This document shows, piece by piece, positions 12,501-33,008 of a stretch of DNA of 64,000 bases (its first letter is position 1; the number at the start of each line of letters is the position of its first letter). The notes beneath the pieces are model-generated. The model searched no databases. It saw nothing but the letters and a program-made list of their open reading frames with translations, and was not told where the DNA came from. A program made the translations under genes and the position numbers. Source of the stretch: Phallusia fumigata (lineage: Eukaryota; Chordata; Ascidiacea; Phlebobranchia; Ascidiidae); assembly GCA_008931825.1 (NCBI GenBank), contig QXVZ01006765.1, forward strand, positions 124,827-188,826. The letters run 5' to 3'.

Positions 12501-15500
12501 GCCATTCTTAAAGGGATAAATGAAGGATAAAATAGGTTTAGGTGCTGGTTGTCGACTGAATTAAAAGCATAGTCCAAATATTGCAGACACATATAACTAG
12601 CATAAAGCAATGTCTTTTCTACAAGTTTAGTCGCACTTAATGGCACTGAAAGCCAATCACAAGGTCACTCAGGGTCAAAGACAGTAGTTCTCAACTGGGC
12701 GTCCACACAGCGTTTTAGTGGGTCTGCGGCAATTATTAAATACGGGTGCTATCGGATTAAAAAATTACGATTTGCAAAACATATTCACGAATTTTACAAA
12801 GGCCTGGAAACAGGCTCTATCACAGCTTTTTAAAATGCCAGTATCCCATAGTGATGTGACAAAGCCATCGTGATGTACATATATTTTCCAACATTGCAGT
12901 ATATGATACACTGGCTTTGTTTCGTTGCTTGCCTGTTGAGATAACAGTTTCACTTACACTTGGCACATTAGACAGACATACATGGACTGCACACTGAAAT
13001 TACTGAAATTCTTTGGGGAGTCTGTGACTACTTTATCGGCATCAAAAAGGGGCCGCCAGGACTAAAAGGTTGAGAACTATTGGTCAAGGGTGTCGCTTTG
13101 CTGGAAGTCACCACAGGTCAACCCAATTTATGCTAAAGCAGTTTATTTCATTTCCAGTCTTACCTGTAGAAATTCCACATTGACATGAGAACATATACTC
13201 ATAAATCCAATTGCTTTCCCACCAACTTCAGCCACAACTGCATGATTATTTTCATCCTGAGCTTCAATCATTTCAGCAAGAAAATAATTCCCATAGTCCT
13301 ATGAAAAACTCGAGTGATCAAACAGTGCGAAGTTTGTGGAGGGTGCAGACAGAAGATGCTGGCATTGCAAAATAGTCAATGATTTTCACATTTATGGAAC
13401 TGTGGTTGCAATTTGGTTTAAAGAATGACAGACCAATAGTGGTGCAAATTAGATCATGGGGACATGTTCATCACCAGCAAAACACACTTTTTAAAGGGTC
13501 ATTTTGGAGGTTATCTTCGGGAAAGAAATACATGAGTATAAATATGTTGGCTTTAATAGTTGTTATATTTCGGGGCCAATGTCTAAGTCAATCCCAGCTG
13601 GCTGTTGAAACTTTATTAAACCATCATATGGCCCCACAACAAAGACTAACACACACAAAAAAAGAAATTTAGCATGAGGAAATATGTATTTTACTGTTTT
13701 TAACTTGCCTCAGTCAAAGTATTGTCGAGTCGCTTGAAAATTGGCAACAAATCATCATGATCTTCCACAACAGCTTTTCTGATGTGCAGCAAAGGAACAT
13801 GGTTGTGTCGATGACATACATAAAGAGTATGGTGACCTGAAATAATGAAATCAGCACACATTGTGTTTCGTACACTAACCAAAACACAGGGTGCTAGCAC
13901 TGTACACTATGTGCCTTTATACCAGTATTTATCATATTTTATTTCTAAAAGTATGCTGGGGATGGTTCTGTGGTAGTTTTTTTCCAAAACGTTTTTACAT
14001 TTTTTCACTTTAGGCTACAACAATGGCACTGCTGTCGTTCACTTACTTTATGATGTGATAGCAGTTTCATCACATATTAGATTTATATTACTACATAACA
14101 GGATTAGGCCTTGACTTAGTTTATCATGGAAATTATAAAATACCAAATTGAGCCCCAGTTACTAGAAATGGCCTTTGTGAACAAGTTATCAATAAAATGA
14201 GTTAAAACATATAAGTACCGCCAGGTCCTTCTCTATCCACTGACTGAAATATTTCAGCCAAAGCCGGTTCAAGATGTATATCTGATCTAAGGGTAAGAAA
14301 AATGAATCGAAGTTCTGGGACGGCGTTAAAGACAGTCCTCACTATCTCACTCGCACATCCGATTGTGTAATCGTCTTTTGCAACAAAGTAATGGAGAAAG
14401 AGACTAAAAAAAGAACATGGGTCTGCTACAAACTAGTTTTCAATTTTGGCATTCAATGTTTATTTTGTAATGTCTAAAAAAAAGAGTGCTGACAGCAAAG
14501 TTTAATGAATTAGTATTTAGCTTTGACCTCCAATTAGTATTCAGCTTTTTCAGATTTGATTTTCAGAAAACAAATTTATTCTGAAAACTTAAAACAAAAG
14601 TTTTTCCAAATCAATCAATTAATCAAAAAGTTTTATTTTGTTTACAGCACCCGAAAAAGAAATCAGTGCACATGGATAAACATATTACATGAACGCTGGA
14701 AACAAAAATGGATCAGCTAGAGCCGCTTGTAGCTATTACTTGTAGTCTATTTGAAAATGGCATGCAAGAACCTACTTTTTTCCAGCATTCATGTGAAACA
14801 TTTATTTTGTGCACTAATTTCTTTTTCAGGCACTGTGAAGAAAATGAAACTTGATTGATTGATTGATTGTTTCTCCCAAAACATTAGCGATTTAAACAAA
14901 TGATCATAATTGCAGAATTGTTTGTTGCTATACTAGGAACTAAACAAAAATACTTGTGGAACAAACCTGTTCAGTGGAGAAGCTTTTGAAGACACAGAAT
15001 ATTTCAAATCACTCATCCATGGTTCCCAACTTGCTGGGTCACACACTTCAATTTGAGGATGATCTAGAAATCCAGCAAAACCCAAGACCTTGAGATAAAA
15101 CAGATTGCAAAATTACAAAGCGAATTTTCAATAAGGTTTTGACCTTGAACTAGCGAACTAAAATGCTTACTATATGCAACCAAAAGTAACTTTTTAAACT
15201 ATTAATTTGCGGGGCTGTCAAACCTGGCTAGGTCAACATTTTGCTTTATATTTTTTTGAACAGCTATTGTTAGTCAGGTTTCTGCCACCAACTGAAATTT
15301 ATTTAACTAATCATCTACTAAATGAGGGTTTACCTCATTTTCTTCATTGCTTAATGTCACAGAAAGATTGGATTTTTCGATCAAGTGTACAATGTTCACT
15401 CGACCAAACTGTGTGTTCGTCCGCTGAGCAACGAGGTCAAGAATGGCCGGTGCATCAAACGATTCTGTTCTACGAGCATTTATGACCTGCCACAAAAACA

Positions 15501-15924
15501 CAATAACTGAAATTTAGGTAGTGGAGTACTCAAAACTTGTTGATCCAAACCTTCTAAAACAAATCGCAGCGGTTAACAAAAAGCTGTTTGGAACTAAAAA
15601 CATTTGTGTGTGTACTTGTTTAAGTACATTATACATGAAAGTACATTGTAGCTTGAAAGTATGTATTTTCAAAATATTTGTTTGGAACACTAAACTTTTA
15701 CATCAAATTGATTAGACAAGTTTTAAGAATGTTATTTTGTTGCATTTGTTTTTACCAAAGTAACATATGTTTTTCTTATTTGTTTTTATAGATTTTGAAA
15801 TGTGTTTATACGTTTACACTTTATATTTCGGCTTTTGTGTGTTTCTTTGGAGTTTGAACAAATTGACACAAAAAATATAAATTCTTACCTCGGTTGGTCC
15901 GTGTGACGATGCAACCGTTGTCAT
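502..15924 (-). CDS. CFAP61: CFAP61, N-terminal 753 codons (14 exons; 3' end outside window)
   Basis: Cilia- and flagella-associated protein 61 belongs to the calmodulin- and spoke-associated complex at the base of axonemal radial spokes. CDS exons, 5' to 3' on the minus strand: 15924-15889, 15486-15334, 15088-14967, 14403-14219, 13836-13709, 13298-13164, 12506-12314, 11659-11412, 10452-10352, 3265-3070, 2465-2337, 2088-1821, 1377-1226, 715-502. All phases agree. Recognisable segments include AIEAQDE-like text in exon 6 (NYFLAEMIEAQDENNHAVV), LFCIDEMYEMRSSDF in exon 9, ITVPHLTPEFPLIQQFVRV in exon 10, RSHYNAEDFIYFNHHRRDE in exon 12, and a dinucleotide-binding loop VVGASDLG in exon 14. Exons 6-7 belong to an acetyltransferase-like region and exon 14 to a Rossmann-like region. 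The start is the only in-frame ATG of a 36-nt first exon. Exons 7-8 are Ser/Glu-rich and look poorly conserved. Human CFAP61 is about 1,237 aa, so roughly 40% is missing to the left. The intron after exon 5 uses a GC donor. Confidence 0.92.
936..1100. mobile_element. hAT-type MITE, 165 bp, in CFAP61 intron 13
   Basis: Starts CAGTGTTTCTCAAAC and ends with the inverted GTGGTCC...ATCACTG type of terminus. Flanks GCTTAGGC and CCTCAGGC agree at 6 of 8 positions, as expected of an aged 8-bp hAT target duplication. The inner part repeats the GGACCAC motif near both ends. It has no coding capacity. Confidence 0.6.
3942..4082 (+). CDS. Mini-ORF cassette copy 1 (46 aa), possible nested micro-gene
   Basis: ATG to TAA encodes 46 residues beginning MAEPIPTLFVVVVNWNG and ending RAFLENT. 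A canonical donor (CAG/GTAAGATATT at 3830/3831) and an acceptor (TATTGCAG, 3904) bracket a 74-bp intron-like segment just upstream, and AATAAA lies at 4097-4102, 15 bp past the stop. The ORF runs opposite to CFAP61. I do not recognise the peptide; alternating hydrophobic residues suggest beta strands. Copies 1 and 2 differ at five codons and all five changes are amino-acid altering, which argues against strong purifying selection, so it may be a repeat that only looks like a gene. Confidence 0.35.
   Translation: MAEPIPTLFVVVVNWNGQYIVEFEINVMQHGNIVVHARIRAFLENT
4301..4928. mobile_element. hAT-type MITE, 628 bp
   Basis: Starts CAGTGTCTCTCAAACTT and ends GAATCACTG; flanks GACCAGAG and GATTAGAG match at 6 of 8 positions. 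It belongs to the same family as the 165-bp element at 936 (shared CTCAAACTT and GCGGACCAC termini). A copy without its left part lies in duplication unit B (about 6290-6823). Non-coding. Confidence 0.6.
6034..6174 (+). CDS. Mini-ORF cassette copy 2 (46 aa)
   Basis: Same layout as copy 1: donor at 5922/5923, acceptor AG at 5995-5996 (again 74 bp), ATG, 46 codons, TAA, then AATAAA at 6189-6194. It begins MTEPIPTVFVVVENWNG and ends RAFLENS, and matches copy 1 at 41 of 46 residues. The conserved length and intact frame follow partly from the recent duplication of the surrounding 2.1 kb. Confidence 0.35.
   Translation: MTEPIPTVFVVVENWNGQYIVEFEINVMQHGNIAVHARIRAFLENS
6955..8070. repeat. GTTACCGTTACCTTCGTTCTGAC minisatellite, 23-bp unit with 92-bp higher-order repeat
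   Basis: From about 7325 the unit is a regular 23-mer built from CGTTACCGTTACC plus TTCGTTCTGA; before that it is degenerate. Between about 7450 and 7730 four variant monomers (TTCGTTCTG, TTCCTTGTG, TTCGTTCTG, TTCCTTCTG types, some with GTTCCC) recur as a 92-bp block about three times, which shows recent block duplication. Reading frames through it are repeat translations, not genes. Confidence 0.85.
8125..8773. mobile_element. DNA transposon, 649 bp, with imperfect TIRs of about 54 bp
   Basis: The left end ATACATTTCGCAAATGGGGC is matched in reverse complement by the right end (ATACATTTCGCAAATGGGAC), and similarity continues through AACCACAGC/AATCACAGC and GCGGAA...GCGGC to about 54 bp. Three CCAAT-type boxes lie inside the left TIR region. 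Flanks ACAATGTT and TACATGTT are only roughly alike. An internal ATG (8426) opens a 25-codon exon-like ORF ending in a GT donor. The superfamily is not certain; P-like or hAT-like is possible. Confidence 0.6.
8426..8500 (+). CDS. Exon-like ORF inside the 649-bp transposon
   Basis: ATG opens MDTLQNIEELGG and reads 24 codons plus two bases to a possible AG/GTTAAA donor at about 8499-8500. It may be the remaining 5' exon of a transposase or captured host sequence. No partner exon was found within the element. I do not recognise the peptide. Confidence 0.25.
9160..9300 (+). CDS. Mini-ORF cassette copy 3 (46 aa, diverged)
   Basis: Outside the duplicated 2.1-kb units, yet it keeps the same 46-codon frame (begins MAEPIPTVYVVVENWNG, ends RAFLQNF; 37 of 46 identical to copy 2), an upstream CAG/GTATTT donor (9055/9056), a TTTTTTGTAG acceptor (9122) and AATAAA at 9312-9317. 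Survival of frame, splice-like sites and poly(A) signal in a diverged copy is the best argument that this was once a transcribed unit. Function unknown. Confidence 0.35.
   Translation: MAEPIPTVYVVVENWNGRYIAEFEIHVIQHGNIVVHARIRAFLQNF
9773..9871 (+). pseudogene. Mini-ORF cassette copy 4 (degenerate)
   Basis: Begins MAKPIPTLFVIVENRN in line with copies 1-3 but an indel changes the frame and the ORF stops after 32 residues. The downstream CACGCACGAATCAGAGC segment is still recognisable, and no AATAAA is kept. It is the oldest or least constrained copy. Confidence 0.5.
11783..11999. mobile_element. Foldback MITE with TTAA ends, 217 bp, in CFAP61 intron 7/8 region
   Basis: TTAAGGCTGATTCACACC at the left is the reverse complement of GGTGTGAATCAGCCTTAA at the right, and the two arms pair over most of the element (AGATGCGTCTACCGGTTGCGG, GTCTATCTATCA) around a short loop. 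TTAA at both ends is the target signature of piggyBac and Kolobok-type elements. It lies in the intron between CFAP61 exons 7 and 8. Confidence 0.8.
12682..13082. mobile_element. hAT non-autonomous element, 401 bp, in CFAP61 intron 6
   Basis: Starts CAGTAGTTCTCAACTGGGC and ends GGTTGAGAACTATTG, inverted versions of the Charlie-like hAT terminus. Flanks GTCAAAGA and GTCAAGGG agree at 6 of 8 positions. No transposase ORF is present. Confidence 0.75.
14611..14869. mobile_element. Foldback MITE of about 260 bp in CFAP61 intron 3
   Basis: Two arms of about 95 bp are inverted copies: AATCAAAAAGTTTTATTTTG, CGAAAAAGAAATCAGTGCAC at the left against AATCAAGTTTCATTTTCTTC, TGAAAAAGAAATTAGTGCAC read from the right. 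The outer ends are ATCAATCAATT and TTGATTGATTG repeats. No coding capacity, and no clear target duplication. Confidence 0.7.
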
Positions 15925-17503
15925 ATTGCTAACAAACCACTACATATAACTTTAATTTTCTGCAGCAAGCAAAAAAATCAATTTTACTGATGCTTACGCT
16001 AAGATAATATTGACGCAAAAAGCAAGACAGCCCTTTCCTTTGCTCCGATAAAATGTAAGCGGTTGCTATCGTAACGACCGCTGAGGGCAGTAAAGGGAGT
16101 TTTTTAAGTCCTCGGTGATTCTACAGCGGTGGGCAAGTTTTTAGTAAAATAGTTGCACTGAATATTTACAGTTTCTAAACAATCTGCCTAACATTATGCT
16201 TCTGATTGAGCTTCTATAATATTTTAAGCTAGATTTTAATGAAAATATGTCAACAGGGATAAGACGTCATTGTAACATTTTTTACCCGTGTTGTGTCAGG
16301 GGATCTGCTAAGATCACAAAATGTTAATTTCCGTGTTTTCTGGGCATTTCTTTAACAGCGGTTTACGTTTTTAAATGATTGCTTTGTCTTTTTTCTTGTA
16401 AACAAACAACACGATTTTACGTCTGGGCCAAATACCCTGAACGCAGTTACGCGGCACACGACCTCCTCAATCATTTTTTTGGTGGCAAGCAATGACGTTT
16501 AGGGACGGACGGAAGTGCGGGCTTCATAAACATGACTACCGTCACGCCTAGGGACATACGGTGCGCTACGTAACGTGAAAACAGACAGATATACCACCGC
16601 TCAGGTTGCAGACCTCGCGGTTGTTGACATAACAACTCTATAGCTGGTTTGAGGTTCGTAATTCCAGGCAGCTGTGTAGAGTTTACGTCACGGCGACAAG
16701 GACGTGTTGTTTGGCCGGTCATGTGAATTTTAGAAGTGTTTTTCGACCGATCCACTAAGCCACCTATTGTGCTATAGTATTGTGAGTAAAAAGTTTAGTG
16801 GTTGCTTTGGATTACCGCTATAATGTTAAGTCGGAATAGATGAAGTTTTGTGCTAATTTTCTCTAGCTGCTCCTATACCGACGCACAATTCTTACGCGTC
16901 TGTTGCGTGAACGTGGTTGTACGCCTTCGGACGGATTCAGAGCAGTTTTTGCGCAAGGCACTTTGAACAAGGTTTAAGTTATCGTTTAGCAAGGTATAAT
17001 TCGTAAAATGGTTTATGCGATTGTTGCACCATCACTCTTACAAAAGCGGTAAAGACAAAAGTCATCACAGCTGTCTTGGAAGCAAAAAAAGGCTTCAAAT
17101 GTTACTATTTTCCAACCTCCCGATCAGGTTCTCAATGCGAAAAAGGCAAAAATGGAACCAATCGGTTCTAATGAAACCGCCGGTCTTCTAAGCGTGGCTT
17201 TCGGCGAAACCTTCAGACAAATCTGTTGTCACGAAACGAAACTTTTTCATTACGTCAGACGTTACACGAAAATGACTCAGAAACGAAAATGTCTTTAAGC
17301 TGCTGCAGCGAGAGTCTAAAAGTTTTTGAGTGGAAGGCATGTGTTTTTACTTCGCGTCGTGCGACAGGCTTTATTCAAAGAAAATATTCGCGCGGTATCA
17401 ACTAGCTGACATATCTTGTTACATTTGCAGCCCATTTTGAAATTTTTTAATTACATAAAGTAATAGGCGCTGTGTTCTCCAGCCAGCTTTTGCGGTATCT
17501 GTG
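15925..17503. other. Intergenic promoter region between CFAP61 and the GPCR
   Basis: Head-to-head spacer of 1.6 kb. The CFAP61 side holds the X-box-like site at 16062. The 94-codon minus ORF at 16471-16755 has no splice or family support. Nothing else was recognised. Confidence 0.6.
16062..16075. promoter_or_regulatory. RFX X-box-like motif upstream of CFAP61
   Basis: GTTGCTATCGTAAC is an imperfect palindrome close to the RFX X-box consensus (GTNRCC, spacer, RGYAAC). It lies 138 bp upstream of the CFAP61 ATG, in the usual window for ciliary genes. RFX factors drive ciliary genes across animals; that this copy works is inference. Confidence 0.55.
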
Positions 17504-28226
<10,723 letters not shown>

Positions 28227-31200
28227 TTCTCTGGTTTCTAAGCTCCAATGACCATTGTGCAATGTCCGAAAATGGTCGGGATTGGCCGCTAAATTCCAAC
28301 ACTTTGGGCCCATCAATTTTGCGACTCGGAGATATTTCGGGCCACGCGACTATTTCATAGTAGCGTTGACTTTGCAATGAACAAGAAAACTTCTATACAA
28401 CTTCACAAAGAATGAACGAAGTTGTATAGTATTGTAACCAATCACCCAACTGGTTTTGAGTTTGGCTGTTTGTTACAAAACTAATAAAAAAACTTAAACT
28501 ACACCAAAAAGATAGTTCGTTGTCTAAACGACCGTAATTCAAATTAAGGGGTTGCTTATAAGGCTCTTTGAGCAAAAAAGGGCTTAAAACTGCAAAAGTC
28601 ATGGTCACTGGATGTAAAACTTATTTTCGCGTTTGGAAAATGTCTTTAGTATCGCGTCACTTGACTCTCCATGTAATAACGACGCATTTTTAACTTCTAA
28701 CAGTGTTTCAAATGTTAACAAGCGTTTCATGTTCTTATGTGGTGTCCGCAAGGTTACGGCGAAACGTTTATACATATGTTAAACTACACCTTTTCAGTTC
28801 AAATGACTGCAATTATCAGCAAAGTTCAACGAGTTCTCTTTTTCTGATTTTCAAAAACCGACGTTTTTTTGAAAGTCAAACCACTTTTGGGCGGTAACGT
28901 GTCTGACATCTTTTAACGAACAATTTATTCTGTGATGGGCGAATATCTTGTAAGTTAAAGCCAAACTCTTAAAATGATTATGTCGAACTCATTTAACGTG
29001 CAAACATTCCAACATTCCTGTAAAAGTTTGTGTCGTTTCTTCTTGACTCCTAACACTCATGAACTTCAACGTGTAAACTAGGCGACAATCATTATGTTTT
29101 AAATGTTCAGTCGTGTTCTTCTTTATTTCTAAAATGGTCCAAAAAACGCGTGTTTTTTCTCGTATGTATCTGTGACATCGAAGTTTTGTAGACTATACCT
29201 ATACCACAACGGGTGTTTTTTCATGAAGATGTTTTAGCATTTTTTAGGTTTGGTGTTCTTTTACGCTGTACATTTTAATTCCAGTGTTTTCGACTTAACA
29301 TTAATCTGCTATGGGTTCTGAACATTTTGAACAACGTTTCCGTTATTTTATACCTGCTGCTTCGCAATGTAAGTTGACACACTCAATGCGACATTACGAC
29401 AACGTTTTTTGGGTATAATTGTTAAGAGTTTTACAATTTTGTTTAAAAAAACAAATTTCAAATGCATACAAACATAATTTTCATTGCTAGATCTAAAACG
29501 AACACAACTTGGAGAATTTTTGGTACTTTTTTGCAAGGCTTTGAAAAAAATTACACGTTTTATGCTTGTGCAATGGTGTTTTCAATTTCTTCAGACCGTT
29601 TCCTCTACTCCCTGTATTTCTGCATTGCGTTACCGTGACCATCAATTACACTTTGTATTTGCGGATTTAATTTTATTAACGCGACGGAAGAGTCGCTAGA
29701 GACGAAAGAAGTAATCAATCGATGAGTGACGTCACGTTTTCTGGAAACTTTTCCGCGTTCCACGTCAGACGTCCCTTTGAGTGCATTGTTGTGTCGCCAG
29801 TGCCTGTACAAATACATTACCGCTGTAAAGCGACTCAAAAACGTAAAGTTGTATTATGGGTTAAAATATAGTACTGAAAGATGCGGATGCATTTTTACTG
29901 TGAATACAATCAGAGAGTTTTGTGCGTCAATAAGATTGTTTCTATCTCCGTTGGTTGTCTGTGGAAGAATTTGCCATCGCAGCAAAAAATTTATAAGGCA
30001 CAGATCGGTAGCGCCCTCTAGCAGTGGCCGGAATGGTGTTGTTTTTTGAACGTATTATTGGGGTGCCCTGTGGACGGAAGTTTTGATGGTGTTTATTGTT
30101 TGTACGGTTGCCACGCCAAATTTTAACAACGTTATTTCCCCGCAGTAATCGATGCCAAAAATCCCGTATGATGCAGGACCCTTAATGAATTTCATAATAT
30201 CGAAATCGATAATCTTTTCGCGCATCTGGCTTCCGTAAACAGGCGTTTTCGCCCAAACGGAAAATAGATTAACACCGGTAATTTATACGCGCGCCGCTGC
30301 CTTGTCATTACCTGTGTGTGTTAGCCCAGTCAGCAATGATCCCAGTTCCAGTAAATGATTAACACACACCAAAGCCAAATAGCTTTTGTGCACACAGCGC
30401 TCCGGCAACGGAAAGCAATATGGACCTTACATTTTGGAAATGAACTGCCTGGCTAATTTACTGGTGGTTGTTTGTTTCGAAAGCCCACTGCTTCCATAGA
30501 CATTACACTTCGGTTGGGAATTGAATTTGAAGATGTTATGTCTTTGGAGCAACAGATTATCGAATTGGTCCTTAATCTGGGAGACTGCCAATATTTCTCG
30601 ACCTAAGTGGTTTCAGTACCTCCACCACTTGAACAATCGCTTTCCTCATGGTTGTTGCGGAGCTATTTACCTAAATTTTCGGATTCTTAATCATTTTGGG
30701 GTCTCTTGCAACGGCTGAAAGCCTTTTAACTATGTATTGCGGCTCGCCCAAACTCCTTGTAACGTAATCATCGCGCTAGTTAAGGTATTTCACTGTCTTT
30801 AGTTAAACTTTGCTGCACATGTGACTGAAGCATTCTCCGCTACTTCATCCGGAAAGATCTGCCGCCTACTTTATCCACCACATGGATAACTGTAAAGAAC
30901 CTGCCTCCGACCTTACAATTTAATAGGCACGCCTAGCGACACGTGCAGTCCTTCACACAGGCAAGTGTTACAGCTTGCACGGGACCCCGGGCATATAAAA
31001 AGGCCTGTAAGGTCAGACGATGTGTTCCGTGTACCTGTGCCCGTATTGACACAATCTTATCTTGGGAGACGCGCCTGGAGCTCTGCAAACGTGTGCGTCG
31101 ATAGCAAGCAAACAAAGGCCCAGACGTTCAAGGCAGTTGTTTTTTCGACGGAAAATTTCGCGTATTGCCCAAGCAGGTAATGTATAGGGACGACCGTTGT

Positions 31201-33008
31201 TCTTCCGCGCGCCGGAGTGACAATGTTTGCAGTTCGATAAGAGCCGGAGTCTGCCGCCGAGCGATCCTCCGGGACCTGAGGCCAAACGGGTGTCATTAAC
31301 TATACCAGGAAGTAACATAAAAACTCTGTGTACCGTCACGCAGTAAACCACCCTGGTTAGGTAACAGCAACGCCACCTCAAAGTGTCAATGTCAAATCAA
31401 CTCATTTATTACCACCTTATGTCTAACCATACTATTGAGATTTCTTTCCGATTATTATTTACCCAACGGCAGATCCAAATTCAAGCTGACCACCACGTTA
31501 TAGTGCTATATAAAAATTCAAAGCGTTGGCGTATGGCTATAGAAGCTCCTTAACGGCAAAACGATTTTTAAGCTTTTACGTTCTGGGGGCATTACGAGCC
31601 CCAAACGTCTGTGTATTTAGCACACGCACCAGGTATGCACACACCGCGCCATGAAGATCATAAACAGTGTTGGTCACGTCCGCAACGCTGCCTTAGATCC
31701 GACGAGACGGCCGTCTTTGTCCGGGACGACAAAGCGGCCACGCCAACGCACACAGGTACGCAATCGGTGTTTCTTTTTATCCGTAGATTGTAGTTGGCAG
31801 TCATGACCGCTAAGCCAACTTGGCCAAACCCGAGTCAACTTTGACATTTTGGTCTAACTGGTGACTGTGTTACATGTTCCAGATGCCGCGCTTTTTTTAT
31901 TTTTCATTGTGATGAAGCATGCCGCTGGGTTCAAAGTCCATCTTGATGAAATGTGGGGGTCTTAAGCTGGCCACAATTAAGTCCTTAATATTGTTCAAAC
32001 AATTAATTAACTTGAACCGGGCACAAGTAAGTCTAATTTGATCACCGCATGATGAAAGAAATCTTGCCAATCAATTGAGGCAAAATGTTGTAGGCAATGC
32101 CTAATTGACGTTAAAACCGGACCCCAACCATGAAATAGGCTTACAAATCACCTGACCAAAAATCGGGTCGCCAATGCCCCTGAAAGTTAAAATCGGACGA
32201 AAACATATGAAACCAACCGGACTACGTGGGGGGAGGCATATGCGTACAGCAGCCTGTAGAAACAAGCACACAGCAGATGGTGTCGCTCAGACCGAAGTTG
32301 ATGCAGCTGTTAAACATCTTCGCTTCTCTCACGTTCCGAGGCAAAGGGCGGTGTGAACCCGAGGGCTGCGTTTGTACAGGAAAGGCGAAAATGGTTTATT
32401 TTAGACGAGCGAGCGACGGATTTAGACAGGCAACACACAGTGGGCTGGGAAGAAAGCATGGAATACTGACAGGTGCGTTTGCTGATAGGACGGATTGGGT
32501 GGGATGACGTCAAGCAACACGAGAAATCTCCGGCGACACCTTGTGGTGCAGAAAGGCAAAATAGTTGGGTAAAATGTATGGCTTTACCAATGATATATGC
32601 AGGATAATTATGAAATTAACGGGTGTGGCATTACACCAATGGGTGACGCACTTAAGTGTGGCGGTTAAAATGCTTTCTAGAAGTGTGTTACAAAACAAAA
32701 GACACCATTATTGAAATTGAAATTGGCCACAGCAAAGTGTTTAAGCATTGTATTCCAGTTTTATTGTAGAGAGTTTTACTGTAACCTATATGTAATGACG
32801 AGGTGTGATAGTGCTTTCAACGACAGAGCTGGTGTGAATAAAGATCAGCAAATATATACACACATTGCTTGCTGTTATTTTAAATTGAGATGGAGGGTGG
32901 CAAAATTCACAGTGCAAATTAATTATCATACAACGAAACTTGCAATAAAGGATAAAAATCTACAAAAACTAGTTACATTCGACCCAACACGCACAGCACA
33001 ACATAAAA
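28227..33008. other. 4.8 kb region without a convincing gene
   Basis: Between the GPCR stop and the 3' end of CCDC83 (convergent genes). GC-richer patches occur at about 30950-31300, 31600-31760 and 32200-32500. They give short open frames on both strands, none with paired splice sites or a recognised family. ATG 31651 opens MKIINSVGHVRNAALDP and reaches a CAG/GTACGC donor at 31755, the best single exon-like piece, but no partner exon was found. Confidence 0.5.

Noticed and set aside
16471-16755. 94-aa minus ORF between CFAP61 and the GPCR
   Set aside because: No splice partners or family match, and it lies in the promoter region.
30000-30027. CTCF-like GCGCCCTCTAGCAGTGG
   Set aside because: Spacing inside the core is wrong by three bases.
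31013-31381. 122-aa minus ORF in a GC-richer patch
   Set aside because: No recognised domain and low-complexity basic/Cys-rich text; GC content alone can explain the open frame.
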